A stretch of 64,000 nucleotides of DNA from Cyanobacteria bacterium REEB67 (GTDB lineage Bacteria > Cyanobacteriota > Vampirovibrionia > Obscuribacterales > Obscuribacteraceae). Below the pieces are notes generated by a model. That model ran no database searches and was not told the DNA's origin. It saw nothing but the letters and a program-made list of their open reading frames with translations. How positions within the stretch are numbered: the stretch's first letter is position 1; every line of letters starts with the position of its first letter. The translations under genes and the position numbers were made by a program. Below are positions 56,305-64,000 of this stretch, piece after piece. Location: positions 62,001 through 126,000 of the forward strand of contig JAGXAB010000005.1 of the NCBI GenBank assembly GCA_018971775.1. The letters run 5' to 3'.

Positions 56305-57522
56305 ATGAAGTTCAGCTCCGCGCCCTGCTTAAACGAAGCCGCGCCGCTAACCAGAAGGCTCATCCCCTGGTGGTCTGATTTGAGCGAGGCGGCCCAGGCA
56401 GCGCTGCAAATTCCTGCGCTGGCCGACGGAGATATCTTTAGTGAAAAATTTGATCTGATTGTCGTGGGAGCAGGCATTGCCGGTCTATCGGCAACGCTGG
56501 CAGCGGCAAAACTCGGCTTGAGCGTCCTTTGCCTGGAGGCCGGCAGCACGATTGGCCTTGGCGCTACCGGGCGTAATGCCGGCATACTGTGCGCCGGGAT
56601 AAACATGCCGATTACTGAAGCGCCGCAAGGGGGGGAGAGCGGCCAGCTCTGGTTGGCAACTGCGCAAGCATTGTCAGAAACGGCCCTGGCGGCAAAGCAG
56701 CTCGGCAGTTTGATCCGCCTGACCCAGCGAGGCGGGCTCGGCCTGGCCACGAGCAAGACAGCGGTAAAAAGATTGCAGCAGGAAGCAAAGGCGCGCACGG
56801 CAGCCGGCCTCAACGCCCACATGCTCGGTGTAAGCGAAGTCAAAAAAATGAGCGACGGCCGCCTCAATCTGGAGGCTGTGCAAGCCGCTATCTGCTATCC
56901 GGACGAAGGCAATATCCAGCCCCTGACACTCCTTGCTCAGACTGCCGCCGATGCCAGAGCCCTTGGCGCCCAAATCGTTGGCGGTGCCTCCGTCGTGTCC
57001 TGTGAAGAAAATAAAAATGCAGCCGCAACCTGGCGGGTAAAATTGAGTACTGGCCAAACTTTGCACGCACCGACCTTGATCAAAGCGGTCGGCCCCACCG
57101 CCGCTCCCACCGCGCGCATCTATGCTCTCTCATTTGCCGTCGATCTGCCAGAGAGCTTCCCGCTGTTCTGGGATGCCGCCCCCTATATCTATTATGATTT
57201 CCGCCCGGGCAACGGCAGGCTGACTACTTCAGGGGGTCGCTATGCCAGAGTCGGCGAAGACAGAGCGACCGACCTACGCTATCACGCCAGAATGGCGGCG
57301 GCGACCACTACCTGGCTGCCGGAGCTGCGCGGACACACACCTGAATACACCTGGGCTGTCGACCTGGAAGTGGCAAGCGACCTGGTACCGCATCTGACAC
57401 CACTTGGCAGAGAAAAACGTGCCTATGCCATAGACGGCCTTGGTGCTCTCGGTGTCATGCCCGGTGTCGTCCTGGCGCGCCAGGCGGCATCGAAGCTGGC
57501 GCAAAAGCTGAAGACGAAGTAG
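56305..57522 (+). CDS. FAD-dependent amino-acid-oxidase-like oxidoreductase
   Basis: A 405-residue DAO-family protein with the dinucleotide-binding fold DLIVVGAGIAGLSATLAAAKLG (about residues 50-71), LEAGSTIGLGATGRNAG and a C-terminal GLGALGVMPGVVLA closing the FAD site. Members oxidise glycine, D-amino acids or sarcosine-like amines; the substrate is unresolved. ATG 56305 behind AAGGA is preferred over ATG 56272, which lacks a ribosome site. It is divergent from the GT87-like gene. Confidence 0.85.
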   Translation: MKFSSAPCLNEAAPLTRRLIPWWSDLSEAAQAALQIPALADGDIFSEKFDLIVVGAGIAGLSATLAAAKLGLSVLCLEAGSTIGLGATGRNAGILCAGINMPITEAPQGGESGQLWLATAQALSETALAAKQLGSLIRLTQRGGLGLATSKTAVKRLQQEAKARTAAGLNAHMLGVSEVKKMSDGRLNLEAVQAAICYPDEGNIQPLTLLAQTAADARALGAQIVGGASVVSCEENKNAAATWRVKLSTGQTLHAPTLIKAVGPTAAPTARIYALSFAVDLPESFPLFWDAAPYIYYDFRPGNGRLTTSGGRYARVGEDRATDLRYHARMAAATTTWLPELRGHTPEYTWAVDLEVASDLVPHLTPLGREKRAYAIDGLGALGVMPGVVLARQAASKLAQKLKTK

Positions 57523-57536
57523 GCGGAGAAGGCTTT

Positions 57537-58574
57537 TTGAAAAATCTCGGCGTCATCATAAAGTTGGTTACGAGTTTGACAATCTCGTTTTGTATAGCCA
57601 CCGCATTCGTATCTGAAGCAAAAGCGGCCATGGATGAAAAAATCAAAATTTCAGAAATTTGCTATTACGGATATGCCGGTCTCGACCTGGCAAAGATCAA
57701 ATCGGCGCTTCCCCTGCACGTAGGTGACGAGTTCGCCGACTACATGCACTATCACCAGGCCTGCCTGAAAGTGAAAGACTCTGTTCTGAAAGTAGTCGGC
57801 AAGCCATCAAGCGAAGAAGCTCTGATTTTTTACGACAAACGCTATGTGGTCTACATCGGGCTGCCGGGGAAATCCAATCAAGCTCTAGCACTGCTGCCGG
57901 TGCCGACAGGCCAAGTGACTGCCAGTCTGAAGGTTACCGCGCGCATTCATGAGCTCTACGAAGCGACCATGCAAGCTAACAATCGGCAGCTCAGATCCGC
58001 TGACGAAAAAGACAAGCAAACTTACGCCGACTTAGGAGAGCAAACAAAGAAGGAAGCCTTGAAGAATCCGGATGCGCTTATGCACGTGCTCAAAAGCTCA
58101 GCCGATGTAAAAGAACGGCTCGTAGCTGCCCACGCCCTCGGGCTGATCGCCTCGTCGAAAGAACAACTGGAAACACTGGTCTTGGCCTCGGCGGACAGCG
58201 ACCGTGTCGTGCGCAACAACGCCATCCGCGCTCTCGGTGTCATTTTGACCGACCATCCAGAATACGCTCCGCAGATTCCCTGCAAACTTTTTGTCGATCT
58301 GATCAATTCTCCAGAGTGGACGGATCGCAACAAAGGCGTTTTTGTTTTGCTGGGCTTGAGTAAGTCCAGAAATACAGAAGTCCTCGCAGAGATGCGCGCA
58401 CGCTGCCTGCCGTCATTGATCGAAATGTGCCAGTGGCCGGAGGGTTACTCTGGTAGCGCGCTGATGCTGCTTGGTCGCGTCGGCAATTTGCCCGACGAAA
58501 AAATCGAGGCCCTCATTCACACTCACGATCAAGGCGCGATCATAAAAGCGGCGCAAGCAAGCGACAAACTCTGA
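57537..58574 (+). CDS. Exported HEAT-like repeat protein
   Basis: A 345-residue protein starting at TTG 57537 behind GGAGAAGG. A signal peptide (residues about 5-31, ending SEAKA) is followed by an alpha/beta segment (IKISEICYYGYAGLDLAKIKSALPLHVGDEF) and then helical HEAT-like units (KERLVAAHALGLIAS, DRVVRNNAIRALGVIL) from about residue 175. The first part resembles a POTRA-like or lipoprotein domain but is not assignable. It probably acts in periplasmic protein interactions. It starts 14 bases after the FAD gene. Confidence 0.78.
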   Translation: MKNLGVIIKLVTSLTISFCIATAFVSEAKAAMDEKIKISEICYYGYAGLDLAKIKSALPLHVGDEFADYMHYHQACLKVKDSVLKVVGKPSSEEALIFYDKRYVVYIGLPGKSNQALALLPVPTGQVTASLKVTARIHELYEATMQANNRQLRSADEKDKQTYADLGEQTKKEALKNPDALMHVLKSSADVKERLVAAHALGLIASSKEQLETLVLASADSDRVVRNNAIRALGVILTDHPEYAPQIPCKLFVDLINSPEWTDRNKGVFVLLGLSKSRNTEVLAEMRARCLPSLIEMCQWPEGYSGSALMLLGRVGNLPDEKIEALIHTHDQGAIIKAAQASDKL

Positions 58575-58575
58575 G

Positions 58576-59091
58576 TCAGTACTCGCTCTCTGTATTTTGA
58601 TAATGGCAGAGGATGTCCAGGCCGACGCCCAGATGCGCCAACCGCGCCAGCAGGTGAGCATCGAGCCTCCAGGCATTGAGGCGAAGAAAGGATCGTTCGT
58701 GCACTCGGATCTGGAGATGAGCGCCTTCAGCCAGCCATTGCCTGAGAGTGGGAGTACGCCCTTCCAGTATTTGCAAAATCCACTCGATATGAGCTTCCAG
58801 AAGATCGTGTTTGACGTATTTGCCGGTCTTCAATGTCCAGTGCGTCCGGTCAGCCTTGAGCCGCTGCTCCGGCTCAAATCCCGGCGCAATAGCCTCCCCT
58901 CTGGCTAGCGTCGAAGATGGTCGGATAGACATCACGGCGGTGATTTCGGTGGCGGGAAGAAACGGATGGAGGATCAAAAGGCTGACTGTCTTTTTGCTGC
59001 GTCCGCGCAGACGAGTCAACTCGGCCACGCTGCGTTGCACCTCCAAACCAAGGCGCTCGGCTTTCTTTTCAGCTTGATCCGTATCTTCCAA
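58576..59091 (-). CDS. DUF4279-like protein
   Basis: A 171-residue soluble protein starting at TTG 59091 behind GGGAG. After a basic helical N-terminus, SLLILHPFLPATEITAVMSIRPS and the later RTHWTLKTGKYVKHDLLEAHIEWILQIL match the layout of DUF4279 proteins, in which a short ILHP-x-LxP-x-EIT motif recurs. The function of that family is unknown; members are often near mobile or immunity-type loci. It is convergent with the HEAT-like gene (one base between stops). Confidence 0.75.
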   Translation of the reverse strand: MEDTDQAEKKAERLGLEVQRSVAELTRLRGRSKKTVSLLILHPFLPATEITAVMSIRPSSTLARGEAIAPGFEPEQRLKADRTHWTLKTGKYVKHDLLEAHIEWILQILEGRTPTLRQWLAEGAHLQIRVHERSFLRLNAWRLDAHLLARLAHLGVGLDILCHYQNTESEY

Positions 59092-59370
59092 AACTTTCTC
59101 CCTGTAGAGGGCGCAACGTGCAGGCCATTTTACCCCAACGTGAACAACTTTGGGCCAGACAGGCTGGTCAGCGCCAAATTAGAGGTGAGGGCGGGCTATG
59201 GTCACAAAGCGCTCACGTCTTTTTCACAGCTGGGCGCTTATCCTTCAGATATGGAAGTTTTCCATGGCGAGATCAGTCCATTTTGACCGCCTCCCCCGTT
59301 TACCAAGTCCAAGTCGAAGCAATGCAGCCAATGGTTGCATCGCCACAGCACGCCCGGAGATGACCCCGCG

Positions 59371-60381
59371 ATGCCATTCGAGAACAGTACCGATCAACCG
59401 GCACAAGCGCAGCAGACCTCGGACAATCGTCCGGATTTCAGCCAGGCGACGGACGCGCGCAGCAATTTCAATGATTTGCAGCAATCGGCTCGGGATAACT
59501 ACACCCGCGGTGGCAGCAACGATCAGAGCATCGATTTTTCTCAACACGGCGATATTTATGCATCGAACAGCAGCAATAATAATTTTGGCCGCAGCGACAA
59601 TACGGCAGCAAAAACTGGCGACAATCAAAACGATAATGGCCAGCCTAAATCAGCCTCGGATGGTAACAAAAACGAAAGTGCTCAAACCAAGTCTTCCGAC
59701 GGCGCAGATTCGACGATTCACCCCGGCATGAGCCAACCTTCGGCAGAAACACTCAAAGCCGAAAAAGAAGAAGCGCAAAAGGATACGCGCACCGATCCTA
59801 TGGCCAAGGTCGAAAATGAGGGCGCTCCCGGCAAATTTGCCAGAGAGGCCGACGATGCCTATAAAGCTTTGCCGGACAATGTGAAAAACTATCTAGACCA
59901 AAATAAACTGAAGATCAAAGCAGAAGCCAACCTTGGCGATAGCTGGCCGGAAGTGAAAGATCAGCAACTGCAGGGATATCCAAAGGGAGCCACCCTGGCC
60001 AATACCCAGACCTCAGCCTTCAATGCAAAGCGCAACGAAATCGGTTTAAGCGCTCGTGACAACGACAACCACCCCGCCGAAACCGTTGGCCACGAAGTCG
60101 GCCACGCTATCGACGAATATCAGGGCAAACCCTCTCAATCACCGGAATTTAAAGAAGCCTACGATAAGGACATGGCCAATATGCGTGACGAAGAAAAAGT
60201 CGCCCTCGGCTATTTGACCATTAACGACTCCGCTCAAGGAGCCAAGAGTGAAACCTTCGCCCAGTTGGCCTCTGATAAATTTAGCAACAATCCCAATAAA
60301 AGCAAAGAACTCTATGCCGCTTCGCGGTACTTCCCCGAAACATCCAAATTTGTTAATCGCGTCATCGATGACATCAAATAA
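59371..60381 (+). CDS. HEVGH metallopeptidase-like protein with disordered N-terminus
   Basis: A 336-residue product (ATG 59371; TTG 59335 possible). Residues 1-150 are low-complexity Asn/Gln/Asp/Ser. The C-terminal half is a compact domain with His241-Glu-Val-Gly-His245 and a later SETFAQLASDKF supplying a candidate Glu ligand, the pattern of anthrax-lethal-factor-like (ATLF) peptidases. There is no signal peptide. It resembles the HEWSH protein at 22.5-24.0 kb in overall plan but not in detailed sequence. It is a likely secreted or effector-type zinc peptidase; export route and target are unknown. Confidence 0.65.
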   Translation: MPFENSTDQPAQAQQTSDNRPDFSQATDARSNFNDLQQSARDNYTRGGSNDQSIDFSQHGDIYASNSSNNNFGRSDNTAAKTGDNQNDNGQPKSASDGNKNESAQTKSSDGADSTIHPGMSQPSAETLKAEKEEAQKDTRTDPMAKVENEGAPGKFAREADDAYKALPDNVKNYLDQNKLKIKAEANLGDSWPEVKDQQLQGYPKGATLANTQTSAFNAKRNEIGLSARDNDNHPAETVGHEVGHAIDEYQGKPSQSPEFKEAYDKDMANMRDEEKVALGYLTINDSAQGAKSETFAQLASDKFSNNPNKSKELYAASRYFPETSKFVNRVIDDIK

Positions 60382-60405
60382 CCGTCAAAACACCCCACAA
60401 GGCAA

Positions 60406-60645
60406 GTGATTAAAATGAGCACCATATGGCAGGAAACGAAATACGTCGGCACAGGCTTTTTGCAGGACAATGGCACGATTATCCTCAATCTCAAACGAGA
60501 AGTAGCCGGCATCGTCCTGCATGACGAATTACGCTACGAGCCGAACAATCCCAATTACCAGGCCGTTTTAGCCCACATCAGCCCGATTAAACCAGGCGAG
60601 CGCGTTTCGGTCTCGCCCTGGAATCAGCCGCTGCACTGCAACTAG
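60406..60645 (+). CDS. Small beta-rich protein of unknown function
   Basis: A 76- to 79-residue product, starting at GTG 60406 or ATG 60415 (AAGG upstream fits neither perfectly). Strands IWQETKYVGTGFLQDNGTIILNLKR and the end SPIKPGERVSVSPWNQ suggest a small beta-barrel. It follows the HEVGH peptidase by 24 bases on the same strand, so it could be an inhibitor or immunity partner (speculative). Its stop overlaps the end of the convergent gene by four bases. Confidence 0.6.
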   Translation: MIKMSTIWQETKYVGTGFLQDNGTIILNLKREVAGIVLHDELRYEPNNPNYQAVLAHISPIKPGERVSVSPWNQPLHCN

Positions 60646-62327
60646 GGCTTGACCCTGACGAGCACCGCTGAAGCCTGGTCCTCACTAACCTGCTTCCAGT
60701 CTCTACGAGCTTTGAGAGCCTGAATGAGCTGACTGTCTTTAGGGAAAAGTATCCAGTTGATTTTGTGATCGTCGAGAAGATTTAAATAGCCGGGACGAAT
60801 TTCACAAATGGTTCCATATTCATTGTAGAATTTCTCGCCGTAAAAATCGGCCCGATCATCGATGAAAACGGGCATGTCCAGCTGATAGCGGATGATGCCG
60901 CCCCAGTTATCGAGACTGAGGCCCTCTTTCGCTTCGAGCTTATTGTCTTTGATATAAGCAAGTGTCTTGATCGGTTGACTCTCCGGGTCGAAGCCGGAAT
61001 GCATGAGCGCGTTGGCCTGATCGCGACCGCCAAATACAGCAATACAAGCCAGAACCAGCACATAAAAAATTGGCAAGAAGTGCATATCGGAGAGCTTTTC
61101 CTGGGCATTGAATTCATTCATCGGTCTGGCAATCTTGCCGAACATATTGCTCAAAATTGAAGGAGAACGCCGTTCGCTTAGCGAAGCTGCTGTGATCGTG
61201 GAGGCTTGTTCTCCGCTTAACAGGGGCGTTTTCGCACTAATCGCATCGTTAGAGGCTTGAACATCGGCACCTTTGGAACCAAAGAGGCGTCCGAGCAGCG
61301 GCATGGTGACAAAAGCAAAAAGAGGAATATTACGCACCGCCCACAGTGACAGATGGCCGAACATCATCGTGAGGAGGAAGGAGGGCAGCGTCACCTTTTT
61401 GCCATTGCGCACAAAACCGAGAGCGAGGGCGAAGAACAAAATCTCCAGACAGACAGCGTGGATATTGAAGTGAAAATTGGGCGATTTAAACTCATCCGTA
61501 TGCGCCAGAATGGACGTACCGCGCAGGTAATGCGAGATGTATTCGTATAATTGCACGCCGTAAGGATTGATAAAACTGACAACGAGCAAGGCGACAAGCA
61601 GGCCGCACAGTAAAGCGGAGCGCTGCATAAACTGCCGACGCTGGCCGTCATCCTCGGCAATCAGGATCTTGAATGTCGTCGACGCCAGATAAACGGCAGT
61701 GATGGCAAAACCGAGCAGAAAAGCCGGATGGCAATTGACCCAGAGCACCATGTAGGGCAAAAGCCAGAGACAGAGACGTTTGAAGCTGAGCTTGTCTTGA
61801 TAATAGTCTTCGAGGCGGGTGACGAATATATACACGCCCCAGAAAGTAAAAATATGCGGTCTCACCAACCAGTGATTGGCGGATGCGAGCAGACCGAAGA
61901 TGCAGAGTGTGAGAGCGGTGAAGAAATGACAGTCGCTGGCGCGCATGCGCTGATAGATGGCCAGGATGAGCGAGGCGATGGCCGCGGTGACGGCAAGAGC
62001 GAGGAGATCAAGACCGCCGATTTTGACGAGAACAGCCATAATTACGTCGGAGAGCCACTCATAAGCGACCCATTCCTTGCCCGGGAAAGTATAGGACATG
62101 ATGTCGCTGTGAGGAATAGCACCGCTGGCCAGTATCGTCATACCCGTAACAAGATGCCAGCCAGTCGAGCCGTCGGTAAAAATGAAATTAGGGCGCATGA
62201 ATAGCAGCAGTTGACAGATGCCAACGAAAACGAGATCGCCAACATTTGGCAGTGGCACGCGCTTGAGCGGAGCAGCAGTGGTCACAACGTCTGTACTTGC
62301 GGTATTTTCTGCTGGTGTCTCGCTCAC
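60642..62327 (-). CDS. GT-C-like multi-pass membrane protein
   Basis: A 561-residue protein with about ten transmembrane helices. After a hydrophilic N-terminus, FTDGSTGWHLVTGMTILASG followed by HSDIMSYTFPGKEWVAYEWL is the D-x-W-H-L...D-x-x-S-x-T pattern of GT-C/PMT-like glycosyltransferase relatives. The C-terminal 100 residues form a soluble domain (VFIDDRADFYGEKFYNEY). It may transfer sugars or another group from a lipid-linked donor. GTG 62327 follows AGGCGG, nine bases after the upstream gene's stop, so the two are co-transcribed. Confidence 0.7.
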   Translation of the reverse strand: MSETPAENTASTDVVTTAAPLKRVPLPNVGDLVFVGICQLLLFMRPNFIFTDGSTGWHLVTGMTILASGAIPHSDIMSYTFPGKEWVAYEWLSDVIMAVLVKIGGLDLLALAVTAAIASLILAIYQRMRASDCHFFTALTLCIFGLLASANHWLVRPHIFTFWGVYIFVTRLEDYYQDKLSFKRLCLWLLPYMVLWVNCHPAFLLGFAITAVYLASTTFKILIAEDDGQRRQFMQRSALLCGLLVALLVVSFINPYGVQLYEYISHYLRGTSILAHTDEFKSPNFHFNIHAVCLEILFFALALGFVRNGKKVTLPSFLLTMMFGHLSLWAVRNIPLFAFVTMPLLGRLFGSKGADVQASNDAISAKTPLLSGEQASTITAASLSERRSPSILSNMFGKIARPMNEFNAQEKLSDMHFLPIFYVLVLACIAVFGGRDQANALMHSGFDPESQPIKTLAYIKDNKLEAKEGLSLDNWGGIIRYQLDMPVFIDDRADFYGEKFYNEYGTICEIRPGYLNLLDDHKINWILFPKDSQLIQALKARRDWKQVSEDQASAVLVRVKP

Positions 62328-62336
62328 ATTGACCGC

Positions 62337-63290
62337 CTAAAATCCTGATGGCTTCTTCAGAATATTAGCCGGCAGCGCATCGTTCTTCTTAGTTTCGGCG
62401 TCGAGCTTGCCGTCCTCTTCTGCCTTTACCTTCTTCTGTAGGACCATTTTACGACCGCGGAATTGTGCGACCTTGACGATATCAGCCTGATTGTACTTCT
62501 GGGCATTTTGATAAACCGCATACATCTCCTCGGTGTCTTTGGCTTTGTCCAGGCCGGTCTTGAGAAGATAGCGCTGCATATCAGGCATTTGATATTGGTC
62601 CAGGACCACCAGTAAATTCATCATATCGACAACACTTGTCTCGTCGTCGATCATGTCTTTAAAAGCCTGCCTGGTCAGATCTTCGAGACCAAGATTATGC
62701 GTCTGCCGGGCATAGTCGAGAGCATCGGGCTGATTGTTCACAAGCTTGTAGGCCTTTTCCATGGCGATGTGCGCAACATCGGGCAAGGCGGCTTGATTGG
62801 CTTTTTGGGCCAGATCATTGAGTTTAGCAATAGTAGTGGTGCTGCCAATGAGCGCATCAAGAGCTTCTTTGGACAGATCAAAACAACCAGCCTGGCGAGC
62901 TTTAAAAGCGACTTCTTCGAGATCTTCGTGACTGGTAGCGAGATTGAGCGCTTTAGCCAGACAGGCTCTTCTGGCCTTGTTGGCCTGGGCTCCATACTTG
63001 TCCATCCTGGCCAGGGCGGCCAGACAGGTGCTGGCATCTGGCGCTCCCGCTACAGCGAGCTCGGAAGTTTCGGCGGCTTTACTCCAATTGCCCGATTGCA
63101 AATAACCAACGGTCTTACCGAGCTGCTGCTGTCCTTCCGGGGGCAAATCAATGTCTGCTGAGGATGATTTTGCCAAAGCGAAACTGGTACCGGCAGCATA
63201 TCCGCACAGCAGGCCAATCACGCCCACTGAGGCGATGGTCCTCGTAAAATTCGATCTGGCGATACCGAGCTGACTCACTCTCTTGCTCAC
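62337..63290 (-). CDS. Exported helical-repeat protein
   Basis: A 317-residue protein (GTG 63290) with an N-terminal signal/anchor (TRTIASVGVIGLLCGYAAGTSFALA) and a body of helix pairs resembling degenerate TPR/SEL1 units (LQSGNWSKAAETSELAVAG, FDLSKEALDALIGS), ending in a Lys-rich tail. No catalytic motif is present. It sits upstream of and close to the GT-C-like gene, so a scaffold role for cell-surface glycan assembly is possible but unproven. Confidence 0.7.
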   Translation of the reverse strand: MSKRVSQLGIARSNFTRTIASVGVIGLLCGYAAGTSFALAKSSSADIDLPPEGQQQLGKTVGYLQSGNWSKAAETSELAVAGAPDASTCLAALARMDKYGAQANKARRACLAKALNLATSHEDLEEVAFKARQAGCFDLSKEALDALIGSTTTIAKLNDLAQKANQAALPDVAHIAMEKAYKLVNNQPDALDYARQTHNLGLEDLTRQAFKDMIDDETSVVDMMNLLVVLDQYQMPDMQRYLLKTGLDKAKDTEEMYAVYQNAQKYNQADIVKVAQFRGRKMVLQKKVKAEEDGKLDAETKKNDALPANILKKPSGF

Positions 63291-63360
63291 TCAAGCGTCG
63301 GATAATATTCGACCGGTTTCAACAAGCCGATCAGTAATATTATGCCCCTCTTGAGACAAA

Positions 63361-64000
63361 TCAGATCCGACAAAAGAGAGTTATCGACTGACACGCTTCG
63401 AACGCCAGTCTAAAGTTTAAGCCTTTGCCCCCGGAAGCTTTATCACCGGCGAAGCCCTTCAACTCTTTCAATTCCAGATCGCTGTCGCTGGCCTCGGGAT
63501 TTTCGATGAAAGTGCCTCCGAAAGGGCCGCTGGCTACAGTAACGGCAGCAAAGCCGGGCGTGAAAATAGCCTCAGCAGGGCCGGAAGTAACGTTCAAAAG
63601 TCTAACAATCAGGGTATCTGGAGCATCTATATAAGTAGCGAAAACACGGATGGCCGGATTGTCGAGCGAAAAAAGACTTAAGGATTTATCGGCTACTCCG
63701 CCCTGCGGGGCAATGAAGACGACCGGGTCCGCCTCGTAAATTTCGGCCAGGACGTAGGCCGATGTTTCTGATAAAGCCGGCCCGGCCAGCGGATTTTCGG
63801 CATCGGCGGGTGAAGCGGACGGATTGTGTAGCTGGGCAAGCTCCAGGCGCGACCAACCGTAGCTCATCTTGAGCAAGCCGGGACAATTGGCCTCCGGTGT
63901 CGGAATGATCGGACCGGCGCCACCACCGCGTGTGCGCAATCTGGTGCGCGACAAGTAAGAAACAGCGCGAAGCAAAGTAATTGAAACAGCACTGTCGCCG
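63361..64000 (-). CDS. GH38 alpha-mannosidase, C-terminal part (partial)
   Basis: The minus-strand frame is open to the window edge, giving about 212 residues. The start of the visible part (ITLLRAVSYLSRTRLRTRGGGAGPIIPTPEANCPG) and the later beta-sandwich (LFSLDNPAIRVFATYIDAPDTLIVRLLN) match the middle/C-terminal domains of family 38 glycoside hydrolases, which cleave alpha-mannosides. The catalytic domain lies outside the window. The frame's internal TTG at 63975 is not a real start. Next to two glycosyltransferase-like membrane genes it suggests a glycan-processing neighbourhood. Confidence 0.78.
   Translation of the reverse strand, partial: GDSAVSITLLRAVSYLSRTRLRTRGGGAGPIIPTPEANCPGLLKMSYGWSRLELAQLHNPSASPADAENPLAGPALSETSAYVLAEIYEADPVVFIAPQGGVADKSLSLFSLDNPAIRVFATYIDAPDTLIVRLLNVTSGPAEAIFTPGFAAVTVASGPFGGTFIENPEASDSDLELKELKGFAGDKASGGKGLNFRLAFEACQSITLFCRI

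Overview
The window looks like a chromosomal segment of a Gram-negative-type bacterium. It is moderately GC-rich outside one island. Lnt points to triacylated lipoproteins, and there are many signal-peptide-bearing TPR proteins. The mix of a cyanobacteria-like background, large secreted repeat proteins, a PPK2 polyphosphate kinase, an MglA-type GTPase and a long RecG suggests a non-photosynthetic cyanobacterial relative (Melainabacteria/Vampirovibrionia, Obscuribacterales-like). This placement is an inference from gene content, not from a marker tree. TTG and GTG starts are frequent and usually sit behind a clear Shine-Dalgarno sequence.

Layout. 1-8.0 kb: a Crp-type regulator fragment, recA with a long structured leader, lnt, a secreted SRPBCC protein, an SDR epimerase and a glycine-rich secreted protein with three copies of an unnamed module. 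8.2-13.1 kb: histidine ammonia-lyase, a terminator, a roughly 350-nt strongly structured untranslated region, then a VIT/von Willebrand A membrane protein and its terminator. 13.2-24.0 kb: a large protein with an esterase domain between two copies of an uncharacterised domain, a HAD hydrolase coupled to PPK2, phosphoglucomutase, and two convergent large proteins of polymorphic-effector appearance (one with a PH-like C-terminus, one with HExxH). 24.3-24.8 kb: a decayed toxin-antitoxin pair. 24.8-31.6 kb: a class III aminotransferase with a basic tail, a 700-residue TPR protein, a membrane protein, a small TPR protein and an alkyltransferase-like DNA repair protein.

31.7-39.9 kb is an accessory island, visibly more AT-rich in parts. 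It holds a relaxase-like protein, about 1 kb of gene-poor DNA, an AbrB/PIN toxin-antitoxin operon, a 66-residue-repeat gene broken by a one-base frameshift, a decayed small conjugation-type membrane gene with two in-frame TGA codons, a truncated and frameshifted TraG/TraD coupling-protein remnant, a second putative toxin-antitoxin pair (TumE-like) and a VirB4-like protein whose P-loop has degenerated. It reads as the eroded remains of an integrative conjugative element in which the addiction-type modules survived best.

40.1-64.0 kb returns to core functions: a tandem universal stress protein, recG, mglA, rpmB with a nested-hairpin leader, hslO, prmC-prfA, tRNA-Ser(GGA), tpiA, a lipA-TPR-cobS operon, another TPR protein, a GT87-like membrane glycosyltransferase, a FAD oxidoreductase, a HEAT-like secreted protein, a DUF4279-like protein, a HExxH protein with a disordered N-terminus, a GT-C-like membrane protein, a secreted repeat protein, and the C-terminal part of a GH38 alpha-mannosidase running off the right edge.

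The most promising unexplained items are the structured RNA region at 10.07-10.42 kb, the duplicated domain flanking the esterase, the repeat gene downstream of the PIN toxin, the VirB4-like protein lacking a P-loop, and the TGA-at-tryptophan positions in the decaying accessory genes.
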